This document shows positions 1 to 8,226 of a DNA stretch of 54,280 nucleotides, in pieces. The stretch's first letter is position 1. Each line of letters begins with the position of its first letter. A model generated the notes under the pieces. That model had not been told where the DNA came from, did no database searches, and worked only from the letters and a program-made list of their open reading frames with translations. The stretch is taken from assembly GCA_903828645.1 (NCBI GenBank), contig CAIKNA010000364.1, positions 1 to 54,280 on the forward strand. Direction: 5' to 3'. The DNA comes from an uncultured Bacteroidales bacterium (GTDB lineage: Bacteria > Bacteroidota > Bacteroidia > Bacteroidales > FEN-979). A program made the position numbers and the translations under genes.

Positions 1-4
1 GTCA

Positions 5-796
5 TCAATAGTCATCTGAATCGTGGTCAAAACCTGACAAGCGTTTATCCAGGTTTTCAATATCTTCGTAATCTTCTATATGATCAAGTTTTTCATCTTC
101 CTCAGAATCTTCCTGTTCCCCAAATAAAAAATCGTCGCTTTCATTGTCGCCGGCCCGGTTAGTTTCAAAAGCCGGTTCTTCGTCCACTTCTTCAATCAGT
201 CCGCCCAACTCATTTTCAATGGCTGCCAACTCATGTTCATCTTCAACAATATCGTCGAATTTCACAAGTTGTTCTAATTTAGGAAGCGGGACTTTAGGGA
301 CGACCATCCTCTGCACCACTGGTGCCGCAACTGCCAAAACAGGCTGTTCGGCCTTTTTGGGTAATTCGGCAATACGCTTGATGCATTTCGGGTACGAGGA
401 TGTCTCATCCGCCGGGAAGATTTTAAACAATTCAAGGTGAAATGAGAAGATATCTCGACCAATGAACTCATAAATCATCTTCTGGTGCGGATCCTCGATG
501 TAGTTCTTCAACTTCTCAGTCTTCATCAGCGGCAGTGTAACTGACTCTGTAACAACCTGGTCAAGATCTTCGTCATATTTTCTTACATGGCGCTTTTCGG
601 ACTTCAGCGATATTTCCCGGTCTTTTTTATACTTTTTGTCTGTCATAAAAAAAGAGGCACGGTCGCAATGCATCAATTCAGCAGAATCCAATAGAATATA
701 ATGGAAATCAAGAAAAGTCTGATTCGGCTGAATTTCGATTTCCCTGAGAAATCCATCATGCTCTTCGCATGTTATTCTAAAACGATAAATCAACAT
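5..796 (-). CDS. plasmid pRiA4b ORF-3-like protein (IS1096 TnpR-like family)
   Basis: The 263-residue protein opens with a fold typical of the pRiA4b ORF-3 family: residues 1-60 carry the pattern of a YRFRI strand, then a DFHYILLDS helix, then an HCDRASFF strand. The C-terminal third (from about residue 185) is highly acidic, with long Asp/Glu runs, and ends in DDSDDY. The family is common as a single gene in Bacteroidota chromosomes and its function is unknown; its name comes from passenger genes of mobile elements, but no transposase or terminal repeat is seen here. A minus-strand TAnnTTTG-type box (CAAAAATA on the plus strand at 822-829) lies just upstream. I infer a cytoplasmic protein and cannot give it a role. 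Confidence 0.75.
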   Translation of the reverse strand: MLIYRFRITCEEHDGFLREIEIQPNQTFLDFHYILLDSAELMHCDRASFFMTDKKYKKDREISLKSEKRHVRKYDEDLDQVVTESVTLPLMKTEKLKNYIEDPHQKMIYEFIGRDIFSFHLELFKIFPADETSSYPKCIKRIAELPKKAEQPVLAVAAPVVQRMVVPKVPLPKLEQLVKFDDIVEDEHELAAIENELGGLIEEVDEEPAFETNRAGDNESDDFLFGEQEDSEEDEKLDHIEDYEDIENLDKRLSGFDHDSDDY

Positions 797-861
797 AGCT
801 GTTCCGCGTAGAAATCAGGTCCAAAAATATAAAATTCCACCAAACAATCGGAAAAAAATGT

Positions 862-2277
862 TCAACTGTTTTTTTTATCCAGGCCGAGTTTTTCTCCCAA
901 CCTGAGCATCAGTTGATATGCTTCGTCAAAATTATTGGCAATTTCGCCTTCAAGGATGGCTTCGGTAATTGCATCCTTGATGATCCCAACCGATTTGGAA
1001 GGCGGGATGCCGAAAGTTTTCATGATCACCTCCCCGGTGACCGGAGGCTGCCAGTTTCTCAACTGGTCCTTCTCCTCTATTTCCCTGAGTTTTTGCCTGA
1101 CAATGTTGAAGTTTGCAAGATACCGCCTTACTTTATTCGGATTTTTGGAAGTGATATCTGCGTTGCACAGGAGCATGAGGTCGTCAATGTCTTCGCCTGC
1201 CTCAAAGAGAAGCCTGCGAACCGCCGAATCTGTAACCACATCTTCAGCCAGAACGATGGGCCGGAGATGGAGCAACACCAGTTTTTCGACATAATGCATT
1301 TTTTCGTTCAGCGGAAGTTTAAGCTGCCTGAATATGTTCGGGACCATTTTAGCTCCCTTGAATTCATGGGCATGAAAAGTCCATCCGGTGCCCTGCACGA
1401 ATTTTTTCGTGACAGGTTTGGCAATATCATGAAGGATAGCCGCCCACCGAAGCCACAGGTCGTTGGAAACCTCTGCGACATTATCCAGCACTGCAAGGGT
1501 ATGGTGGAAATTATCCTTGTGGCCTTTACCATCGATTATTTCGGACCCCTTGAGTTCACAAAACTCAGGGAAAATGATTTTCAAAAGCCCGGTTTCATCC
1601 AGTAACCGAAATCCTGCCGACGGAACGCCAGCCTGGATGATCTGGTTTAATTCATCTGAAACCCGTTCCATCGAGACAATCGAAATCCGTTCGCAATTCC
1701 GCGTGATTGCCTCAAAGCAGGAAGGTTCGATGGTGAAACAAAGTTGGGTGGCAAACCTGATTGCACGCATCATGCGCAGAGGATCATCAGAAAATGTGAT
1801 ATCCGGGTCGAGGGGAGTTCTGATAATTTTTTCCTTCAGATCGCTGATGCCATTGAAAGGGTCAACCAATTGTCCGTAATTTTCACGGGTCAGATTGATG
1901 GCCATTGCATTAATGGTAAAGTCGCGGCGGTTCTGGTCGTCTTCGTTCGTACCGTCCTCAACAATAGGCTTGCGGGAATTGCGGCGGTAAGACTCCTTTC
2001 GAGCACCGACGAATTCAATTTTCCAGCCATGGAAATTGAGCATGGCAGTGCCAAAATTCTTAAAAAATTTCACCGGGGTATCCTCATTCAGTTTGGCAGC
2101 CACCTGGTGGGCAAAATCAATGCCACTGCCAAGCACAACGATGTCGATATCCTGTTTGTTGTCGCGGTTCAGCAAAAGGTCGCGAACAAACCCACCGATA
2201 ACGAAAGCCTGCACTTGCATTTCGCCCGCGACCTGCGAGATTATCTCAAAGATTGGATTTGTTAAATGCTTTTTCAA
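862..2277 (-). CDS. cca: CCA tRNA nucleotidyltransferase with HD domain
   Basis: This enzyme adds or repairs the 3'-terminal CCA of tRNAs using CTP and ATP. The class II polymerase-beta-like head is clear: GGFVRD at residues 28-33, the metal-binding DID at 43-45, RRDFTINAMA at 117-126 and DDPLRMMRAIRFA near 164-176. A C-terminal HD phosphohydrolase domain follows, with LHDIAKP at about 282-288. At 471 aa it has the length usual for Bacteroidota CCA/HD enzymes. The tRNA-Lys in this window already encodes its CCA, so for that tRNA the enzyme would act in repair. It is transcribed divergently from the isocitrate dehydrogenase gene. Confidence 0.93.
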   Translation of the reverse strand: MKKHLTNPIFEIISQVAGEMQVQAFVIGGFVRDLLLNRDNKQDIDIVVLGSGIDFAHQVAAKLNEDTPVKFFKNFGTAMLNFHGWKIEFVGARKESYRRNSRKPIVEDGTNEDDQNRRDFTINAMAINLTRENYGQLVDPFNGISDLKEKIIRTPLDPDITFSDDPLRMMRAIRFATQLCFTIEPSCFEAITRNCERISIVSMERVSDELNQIIQAGVPSAGFRLLDETGLLKIIFPEFCELKGSEIIDGKGHKDNFHHTLAVLDNVAEVSNDLWLRWAAILHDIAKPVTKKFVQGTGWTFHAHEFKGAKMVPNIFRQLKLPLNEKMHYVEKLVLLHLRPIVLAEDVVTDSAVRRLLFEAGEDIDDLMLLCNADITSKNPNKVRRYLANFNIVRQKLREIEEKDQLRNWQPPVTGEVIMKTFGIPPSKSVGIIKDAITEAILEGEIANNFDEAYQLMLRLGEKLGLDKKNS

Positions 2278-2401
2278 ATCAATTTGTCTTTCTTTGCGGT
2301 GCTCTGTGCCTTCTTCGTGGTCCTCTGAAGTAAAAAAGATTTAAAGGGTGAGGAACGCACGGTTTTTTCAGAGAGCCCCAGAGGTAGTACAACCGATTTT
2401 G

Positions 2402-2409
2402 CAAAAGTA
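2402..2409 (-). promoter_or_regulatory. possible -7 box for cca
   Basis: CAAAAGTA on the plus strand reads TACTTTTG on the minus strand, a full match to the Bacteroidetes -7 consensus TAnnTTTG. No TTTG is found at the proper -33 distance, so only the -7 element is supported. It would give a leader of about 120 nt before cca. Confidence 0.35.
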
Positions 2410-2453
2410 AGGATTTACCGCAAAAACTTTCGGTAAAAATCTGCAAAAACGTC

Positions 2454-2484
2454 TTTGTGGATTTCAACCGGTGTTGTATCTTTG
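2454..2484 (+). promoter_or_regulatory. Bacteroidetes-type promoter of the isocitrate dehydrogenase gene
   Basis: TTTG at 2454-2457, a 19-bp spacer and TATCTTTG at 2477-2484 match the primary sigma factor consensus of Bacteroidetes (-33 TTTG, -7 TAnnTTTG, spacing 19-21) exactly. Transcription would begin near 2491, leaving about 38 nt before the ATG at 2529. Confidence 0.75.
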
Positions 2485-2528
2485 GCGTCCAATTGTGAAA
2501 TATTTAACTATAAATAAACAAACTACTT

Positions 2529-3719
2529 ATGGCAAAAAGAACAATCGTAGCGATGCCCGGGGATGGCATCGGCAAAGTCGTTTTGGATGAGGCCATCCGC
2601 GTATTGGATGCTGCCGGTTTTGACGCGGAATATGTTCATGGAGACATTGGTTGGGAATTCTGGTGCAAAGAAGGTGATCCATTTCCGGAACGAACACAGA
2701 AATTGCTCGAAAAACATAAAATCGGTCTGTTTGGGGCCATCACATCAAAACCCAAAGATAAAACAGACACGGAACTGGCTCCTGAGCTCAAAGGCAAAGG
2801 ATTTGCCTATTACAGCCCGATTGTGACCATGAGGCAAAAGTACGACCTTGATATCTGCATGCGGCCTTGCAAAACCTTCAAAGGAAACCCGCTAAACTTC
2901 ATCCGTCGCGGGTTTGGAGGCGTCATTGAAGAACCCATCATCGATACGATGATCTTCCGTCAGAATACGGAGTGCCTTTATGGCGGTGTGGAATGGTCAA
3001 ATCCATCCGACCTGGTATACGATGCACTGATGACACATAAGAAGTTCAGGGATAACTTTGCCTGGTGCCCACGTCCTGAACTGGCTGTATCGACCCGTAT
3101 ATTTACCAGGAAATACACCGGGCGCATCCTGAAAGCAGCTTTTGAATATGCCAAAGCGCGCGGGTTCAATACTGTAACTGTATGCGAAAAGCCCAACGTG
3201 ATCCGCGAAACCTCAGGCATGATGCTTAAAATGGCCCAGGAGATGGCTAAGAACGAATACCCGGGGATCAAGGTGCAGGACACCAATATTGACGCCCAGA
3301 TGATGTGGCTCACCAAGAATCCCGAAACCTACCACGTAATGGTTGCCGGCAATATGTTCGGCGATATCGTCTCCGATGGTTTTGCCGGACTTATCGGCGG
3401 ACTTGGCTTTGCTTGCAGTGCCAACATCGGTCCTGAAATCGCAGTTTTCGAACCCACCCATGGTTCAGCACCAAAATATGCCGAATTTAATCCCTCCATC
3501 GTCAACCCTACCGCCATGATCCTTTCCGCGGTAATGATGCTGGAACATCTCGGCGAGATGGAAATGGCCGCCAAAATTTCAAAAGCCGTTGCAGATGTTG
3601 TTGAAGAAGGCAAGGTAATGACATACGACATGATGAAACTACCCGGAACACCTGAGGCATTCAGCAGGGGTGCCGCAACGACACAGCAGATGGCAGACGC
3701 GATAATCGCAAAATTGTAG
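2529..3719 (+). CDS. icd: isocitrate dehydrogenase, probably NADP-dependent
   Basis: The 396-residue protein belongs to the isocitrate/isopropylmalate dehydrogenase family and would convert isocitrate to 2-oxoglutarate. It resembles bacterial ICDH more than isopropylmalate dehydrogenase: FRQNTECLYGGVEW at 143-156 matches the ICDH motif around the catalytic Tyr. Substrate residues Ser96 and Arg102 are kept, but the position of E. coli Asn115 is Ile. Metal ligands appear in GDIVSD (Asp279, Asp283). Lys316-Tyr317 in HGSAPKY and Tyr366 match the NADP-binding positions of E. coli Icd, which favours NADP. The downstream fused aconitase-like enzyme would supply its substrate. A consensus promoter lies 45 bp upstream. 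Confidence 0.87.
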   Translation: MAKRTIVAMPGDGIGKVVLDEAIRVLDAAGFDAEYVHGDIGWEFWCKEGDPFPERTQKLLEKHKIGLFGAITSKPKDKTDTELAPELKGKGFAYYSPIVTMRQKYDLDICMRPCKTFKGNPLNFIRRGFGGVIEEPIIDTMIFRQNTECLYGGVEWSNPSDLVYDALMTHKKFRDNFAWCPRPELAVSTRIFTRKYTGRILKAAFEYAKARGFNTVTVCEKPNVIRETSGMMLKMAQEMAKNEYPGIKVQDTNIDAQMMWLTKNPETYHVMVAGNMFGDIVSDGFAGLIGGLGFACSANIGPEIAVFEPTHGSAPKYAEFNPSIVNPTAMILSAVMMLEHLGEMEMAAKISKAVADVVEEGKVMTYDMMKLPGTPEAFSRGAATTQQMADAIIAKL

Positions 3720-3819
3720 AATGAAAACAATGCAGACAATGCAGACAATGAAAACAATTTATTAATTACATTTTTTCATTGCATACATTGCATACATTGC
3801 TTTCATTGCTTTCATTGCC
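3720..3819. repeat. inverted pair of 9-bp degenerate tandem arrays
   Basis: Directly after the icd stop lie four 9-bp units of the form AATGnanAC (3720-3759). After a short AT-rich spacer come five 9-bp units of the form CATTGCnnn (3777-3819). The second array is roughly the reverse complement of the first, so the whole can fold as an imperfect long hairpin. It fills the gap between icd and the HD-domain gene. Confidence 0.8.
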
Positions 3820-3838
3820 TAATTAATCCAAAGTGAGT

Positions 3839-4387
3839 ATGACCGATAAAATTTTAGCCCTGTGGCCGGAGTTGATGTGGATCCAGGATCCGGACCTCCG
3901 TGAAAAGACAGCGAGGACATGGGAAGTTGCTGTCGAAAAGAGCGTTCTGACACCCGATGACCTGAAAATAATCCCATTCACCCTGCTGGCAGGGCCGGAG
4001 ATGAAGGTCTCCTTCATGGCCCATAAACGCTGCGTGGTTCATGTGGCCCGCGATGCCGGGAACAAGATGAATGAATTTTTCAAGGAGGATCTCCCGGTAA
4101 ATATGGACATATTGATCTCCGGGGCTATCCTTGCAGATGTAGGCAAATTGCTGGAATATGAACTGGATTCAAATGGCAAGTCGTTCCAGGGAAAGTACGG
4201 GAAGTACCTCCGCCACCCGTTTTCAGGCGTATCTTTGGCTGAACAATGCGGGGTTCCTGCTGCCGTGTGTCATATCATTGCCACCCATGCAGGCGAAGGC
4301 GATATGGTTAAACGCACCACCGAAGCCTATGTCGTGCATCATGCAGATTTCATGACTTTTGAACCGTTCAGGGAGCGGCTAAAGTAG
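3839..4387 (+). CDS. HD-domain-like protein with degenerate HD motif
   Basis: The 182-residue protein has the helical pattern of an HD-superfamily phosphohydrolase: His-containing VVHVARDAG near residue 31, then ILADVGK near 78-84 where an active enzyme has LHDIGK, then a HPFSG and IIATHAGEGD segment. The His of the paired HD is replaced by Ala while the Asp is kept, so metal-dependent hydrolysis is doubtful. I chose the ATG at 3839 over the in-frame GTG at 3833. It lies between icd and the fused aconitase gene on the same strand, with a 31-bp gap to the latter, which suggests a structural or regulatory link. Substrate and role are unknown. Confidence 0.7.
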   Translation: MTDKILALWPELMWIQDPDLREKTARTWEVAVEKSVLTPDDLKIIPFTLLAGPEMKVSFMAHKRCVVHVARDAGNKMNEFFKEDLPVNMDILISGAILADVGKLLEYELDSNGKSFQGKYGKYLRHPFSGVSLAEQCGVPAAVCHIIATHAGEGDMVKRTTEAYVVHHADFMTFEPFRERLK

Positions 4388-4418
4388 ATTCGACAACGCC
4401 AATTCAAACACAAAGCCA

Positions 4419-6221
4419 ATGACCATTATAGAAAAAATTATTTCAGCCCACAGTAACCAGCAACCGGTAAAACCAGGTGACATCGTGGATGTTGCCATCG
4501 ACACCCGTGCCGCCCGCGATTTTGGCGGGGCCAATGTGGTAAAAAACTTACTGGATAACGGGTTGACAATTGCCGATCCGAGAAAGACCATCTTCACCTT
4601 CGACTGCAATCCCGGCGGATCAGATCAGAAATATGCTGCAAACCAGCATTATTGCAGGCAATACGCCCGTGACAATGGGATCAGGGTCTATGACGTGGAT
4701 GCAGGGATCGGAACCCACCTGGCCATCGACAATGGTTTAACCTGGCCCGGGAGTACTTTTGTTTCAACAGATTCACATGCCAACATCATGGGTGCCATCT
4801 CCGCTTTCGGACAAGGCATGGGTGACCAGGATATAGCCGCAGCCTGGGCCAAAGGTGCTGTTTGGTTCAAAGTACCTGCCTCGGTAAAGATCAACCTCAT
4901 GGGGAAAAGGCCTGCCACCCTGACTGCCAAAGATGTTGTACTGAACCTCCTCTCGATTTTCGGCGCCAACAAACTTCTAGGATATTCGGTTGAAATCTAT
5001 GGAGAAGAGACGGAAAAATTCACCCTTGCCGATCGTATTACCATCTCTTCGATGGGCACCGAGATGGGGGCGATTATCATCCTATTTCCAACTTCGCCGT
5101 CACTGCTTCAGGAATTGAAGCGCATCACAGGCAAAGAGTACCAGTCTGTCACTGCTTCTGCTAACGCGGTTTATGAAAAAACCTTCGACATCGACATGAG
5201 CAAATTTGTCACAATGGTGGCAAAGCCGGGACATCCGCATGACGATGCTTCCATCGAAACTGTTCGCAACCAGAAAATCGATTCGGGGTTTATAGGCAGT
5301 TGCACCAACGGCCGGATCGAAGATCTTCGCGCTGCCGCTGCAGTGCTGAGTGGACGTAAGGTTGCTCCAGGAGTAGTCCTGAAAATAGTTCCGGCAACGG
5401 ATGCCATCTGGACCCAGGCCATGGATGAAGGGATTATCCAGATTTTCAAGGAGGCTGGCGTTATGGTTTCAAACGCAGGGTGTGCCGGTTGTGCAGCCGG
5501 ACAAGTGGGCCAAAATGGACCGGGTGAAGTGACCATCAGCACGGGGAACCGAAATTTCGAAGGAAAACAAGGCAAGGGGTATGTCTACCTGGCTTCGCCT
5601 GCTGTCGTTGCTGCTTCTGCTGTGGCCGGATTCATCACCACTCCCGATCAGATTCCCGATAAGCCGGCCCTTTTTTCGCCCTCAGGCAACACATCACCTG
5701 TCGCGCGTCAGGAGAAAATAAAAGTTGCCAAACCCACAGAAGTAGAGGGTAACGTGTGGATTATCCCGAAAGATGATATCGATACTGATATGATTTTTCA
5801 CAACCGTTATCTCACCATCACAGAGATCAGGGAGATGGGGCAGTACACTTTTGACAATCTGAAGGGATTCGAGGATTTTGCCAGGAAGGCTAATCCCGGG
5901 GATATTGTGATCACACAGAAAAATTTCGGTGCAGGCAGCTCACGCCAGCAGGCTGTAGATTGCTTCCTGTCACTTGGAATCAGCTGCATCCTTGCCGAAT
6001 CTTATGGTGCCATTTACGAACGCAATGCCATCAATGCGGCCATGCCAATCCTGACCTATAACCCTGAAATTCTCGCCCAGGCAGAAATAGAGTCCGGCGA
6101 CAGGGTTAAGGTGGATTTTATTTCAGGAATACTTACAAACCTGAAAACCGGGAAGACCGTGCAACTGGATAAATTCTACGATGCACAGATGGCGATATAC
6201 CAGAATGGCGGTTTGTTGTAG
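4419..6221 (+). CDS. fused aconitase / 3-isopropylmalate dehydratase-family protein (LeuC-LeuD type)
   Basis: One 600-residue chain joins a LeuC-like catalytic part and a LeuD-like swivel part. The 4Fe-4S ligands are Cys295 (GSCTNGR), Cys355 and Cys358 (GCAGC). The swivel domain starts near 440, with DDIDTD at 452-457 and the substrate-binding GSSRQ at 506-510. The family hydrates and dehydrates citrate, isopropylmalate, homocitrate or related acids. The loop residues after RYL (464-468, reading TI) match neither the isopropylmalate nor the homoaconitate enzymes I know, so sequence alone does not fix the substrate. The neighbouring isocitrate dehydrogenase favours citrate to isocitrate. It is shorter than the usual ~750-900 aa AcnA/AcnB aconitases. 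Confidence 0.85.
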   Translation: MTIIEKIISAHSNQQPVKPGDIVDVAIDTRAARDFGGANVVKNLLDNGLTIADPRKTIFTFDCNPGGSDQKYAANQHYCRQYARDNGIRVYDVDAGIGTHLAIDNGLTWPGSTFVSTDSHANIMGAISAFGQGMGDQDIAAAWAKGAVWFKVPASVKINLMGKRPATLTAKDVVLNLLSIFGANKLLGYSVEIYGEETEKFTLADRITISSMGTEMGAIIILFPTSPSLLQELKRITGKEYQSVTASANAVYEKTFDIDMSKFVTMVAKPGHPHDDASIETVRNQKIDSGFIGSCTNGRIEDLRAAAAVLSGRKVAPGVVLKIVPATDAIWTQAMDEGIIQIFKEAGVMVSNAGCAGCAAGQVGQNGPGEVTISTGNRNFEGKQGKGYVYLASPAVVAASAVAGFITTPDQIPDKPALFSPSGNTSPVARQEKIKVAKPTEVEGNVWIIPKDDIDTDMIFHNRYLTITEIREMGQYTFDNLKGFEDFARKANPGDIVITQKNFGAGSSRQQAVDCFLSLGISCILAESYGAIYERNAINAAMPILTYNPEILAQAEIESGDRVKVDFISGILTNLKTGKTVQLDKFYDAQMAIYQNGGLL

Positions 6222-6225
6222 GTGG

Positions 6226-7092
6226 TCATCTTTTCAGTTTCCATCTGCGGTGTGACCAAAGATAATATTCAGGATTTTCGTTGATGATCTCTTCAAGCTT
6301 TTTCATAAACCGGCCGGTAATCTCGCCGGTTTTTGTTTGGACCGGGTTTGCTTCCAACAGTTTGAAATCAACGGTATAAAATCCCCGCTTTATCTTTTTC
6401 ACACTGGCGAAAACCACAGGATAGTCATGTACCCTCGCATATTTTTCCGGTCCATGCAACACGGCGGTATCCTGGTTCATAAAATTCACCCAATAAGCCA
6501 GCCTTACACTGGAGGGACTCTGGTCGGCAACCATGTAAAAAGCTGCAGGTTCACCCCAGTCAGTTTTGAATGTTTCGGCTGTTTTAACTATGGATGCCAG
6601 TTTAGCCCGTCCCTGAACCCTGGTCTTTTGTATATACTGATCTATATACTTATTCGACAGCGGTTTGTAGAAACCAACCGGTTTGTGGAGCATCTGTTTA
6701 CCGGCAGCAATACCGGCCCACTCCCAGTTTCCATAATGTCCGGCCACACAGATTATCTGTTTTCCCTGTTTGTAAAAGTCATCAGGGAAAGTGGTGTTGA
6801 TGAATTTATATCTCCTGATCACTGCATCTTCTGTCATGGTAAAAGCTTTAAGACTTTCAACCAGCATGTCTGCAAAATGATGATAAAAGCCTTTTGCGAT
6901 CCTGTTGATCTCCTTCTCTGATTTCCCCGGGAAAGAATGTTTAAGATTTTCAAATACTACCTTCTTCCGGTATCCTGCCAAATAATACACTATGCAAAAA
7001 ATGATGTCAGCAAAACCGTAGACAAGTCGGAACGGAATGAACCGAAACAGGAAAATGAAACCACGAAATACAAGGTAAGTTAAATAATTCAT
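6226..7092 (-). CDS. lysophospholipid/lipid A acyltransferase family protein
   Basis: This is a member of the LpxL/HtrB acyltransferase family, which transfers a secondary acyl chain onto the lipid A precursor at the inner membrane. An N-terminal hydrophobic anchor (LVFRGFIFLFRFIPF) is followed by the catalytic H-x4-E motif in GHYGNWEW and by a conserved QSPS segment. The open frame reaches 7122, but the ATG at 7092 (MNYLTYL) is the better start: it precedes the membrane anchor directly, and the -7 box at 7131-7138 would place the transcript start near 7124. The gene is divergent from lplA and convergent with the aconitase-like gene, leaving 4 bp between stops. Confidence 0.85.
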   Translation of the reverse strand: MNYLTYLVFRGFIFLFRFIPFRLVYGFADIIFCIVYYLAGYRKKVVFENLKHSFPGKSEKEINRIAKGFYHHFADMLVESLKAFTMTEDAVIRRYKFINTTFPDDFYKQGKQIICVAGHYGNWEWAGIAAGKQMLHKPVGFYKPLSNKYIDQYIQKTRVQGRAKLASIVKTAETFKTDWGEPAAFYMVADQSPSSVRLAYWVNFMNQDTAVLHGPEKYARVHDYPVVFASVKKIKRGFYTVDFKLLEANPVQTKTGEITGRFMKKLEEIINENPEYYLWSHRRWKLKR

Positions 7093-7130
7093 AAGGGAAG
7101 ATTGAGAATCGGTGAACCACAAACTGCCTG

Positions 7131-7169
7131 CAAAGATAATTACCTATTTGCAGGAAAGCTTTACTTTTG
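7131..7169. promoter_or_regulatory. divergent -7 boxes for the acyltransferase gene and lplA
   Basis: CAAAGATA at 7131-7138 is TATCTTTG on the minus strand, facing the acyltransferase gene. TACTTTTG at 7162-7169 on the plus strand faces the lipoate ligase gene. Both match TAnnTTTG exactly, but neither has a clear -33 TTTG at the usual spacing. Confidence 0.5.
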
Positions 7170-7187
7170 CCTCAAAATTATCTGCAG

Positions 7188-8171
7188 ATGCTCATCATCA
7201 AAAGACACAACACAGATCCTTACTTCAACCTCGCAACGGAAGAGTACATCTTAAAAAATTTCGAAGAAGACTCCTTCATGCTTTGGCGGAATGCGCCGTG
7301 CATCATCGTCGGGAAACACCAGAATACCCTTGCAGAGATAAATGCTGATTATGTGAAGCAGAACAACATCCCGGTGGTTCGCAGGCTCAGCGGCGGCGGT
7401 GCGGTTTTCCATGACCTGGGAAACCTGAACTTCACCTTTATTAAAACCGGCGCCAAGGAAAGCCTGATCGACTTCAGGAGATATACTGAGCCAATTTTAG
7501 AGGTATTGCAGATGATGGGTATCGATGCAAGGTTTGAAGGCAGGAATGACCTGACCATCGAAGGCAGGAAATTTTCCGGGAATGCCGAACATATATGGAA
7601 AAACAAGGTGCTTCATCATGGCACACTCCTGTTTTCCTCGCACATGCCTGACCTGGCAGACGCTCTGAATGCTGATCCTTTAAAGTTCCAGGATAAAGCC
7701 GTGAAATCGGTGCGCAGCAGGGTTACCAACATCAGCGAACACCTGAAAAGCCCCATGGATGTCATGCAATTTGCAACGCTGATCCAGGATCACATTATCA
7801 CAAAGTACCCGGATGCCCAAACATTAGAATTATCGGATTCGGATCATGATCAAATCAATCAACTGGTTAGAAATAAATACAACTCATGGGAATGGAATTT
7901 CGGATACTCACCCAACTACAATTTTAGAAAAGTGTTCCGCACCGAGAGAAGCGGAACACTCGAATTCGATCTTGATGTGGACAACGGCATCATCCGGTCC
8001 ATAAAAATTTTCGGCGATTACTTCAACAGATATGATACGGAAGAGATTGAATCAGTTCTAAACGGAGTTCCTCACAATGAAGTTGAAATCCTTAAAATAC
8101 TGGAGCCGTTCAACATTGAAGATTACTTTTCCGGCCTGACCTTAAAAGAGCTGGTTGCAGGAATGTTCTAA
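7188..8171 (+). CDS. lplA: lipoate--protein ligase
   Basis: The enzyme activates free lipoate with ATP and attaches it to lysines of 2-oxoacid dehydrogenase E2 and GcvH proteins. The biotin/lipoate ligase fold is shown by NLATEEYIL near the start, RRLSGGGAVFHDLGNLNFT around residues 68-86, GRNDLTIEGRKFSGNA near 128-143 and HHGTLLF near 152. A C-terminal accessory domain of about 90 residues ends the protein, as in bacterial LplA. The frame extends to a TTG at 7167, but that codon lies inside the -7 promoter box, so I place the start at ATG 7188 (327 aa). Confidence 0.92.
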   Translation: MLIIKRHNTDPYFNLATEEYILKNFEEDSFMLWRNAPCIIVGKHQNTLAEINADYVKQNNIPVVRRLSGGGAVFHDLGNLNFTFIKTGAKESLIDFRRYTEPILEVLQMMGIDARFEGRNDLTIEGRKFSGNAEHIWKNKVLHHGTLLFSSHMPDLADALNADPLKFQDKAVKSVRSRVTNISEHLKSPMDVMQFATLIQDHIITKYPDAQTLELSDSDHDQINQLVRNKYNSWEWNFGYSPNYNFRKVFRTERSGTLEFDLDVDNGIIRSIKIFGDYFNRYDTEEIESVLNGVPHNEVEILKILEPFNIEDYFSGLTLKELVAGMF

Positions 8172-8205
8172 CAAAAAAATCCCGTTTTCGCGGGATTTTT
8201 TTGTT
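8170..8205. terminator. bidirectional intrinsic terminator
   Basis: A perfect 15-bp stem (AACAAAAAAATCCCG, 8170-8184, with its complement at 8191-8205) encloses a 6-nt loop. The A-tract and T-tract on either side let it work in both directions. It overlaps the lplA stop codon and ends the convergent giant gene as well. Confidence 0.9.
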
Positions 8206-8226
8206 ATTAAACTTGTGTTGAATGAG

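Noticed and set aside
5-796. Insertion sequence suggested by the IS1096/pRiA4b family name
   Set aside because: No transposase, inverted repeats or target duplication is visible; the family is common as a chromosomal gene in Bacteroidota.
2279-2467. 62-residue reading frame between cca and icd
   Set aside because: It has no recognisable motif and covers the -7 box of cca and the -33 element of icd, so it is probably chance.
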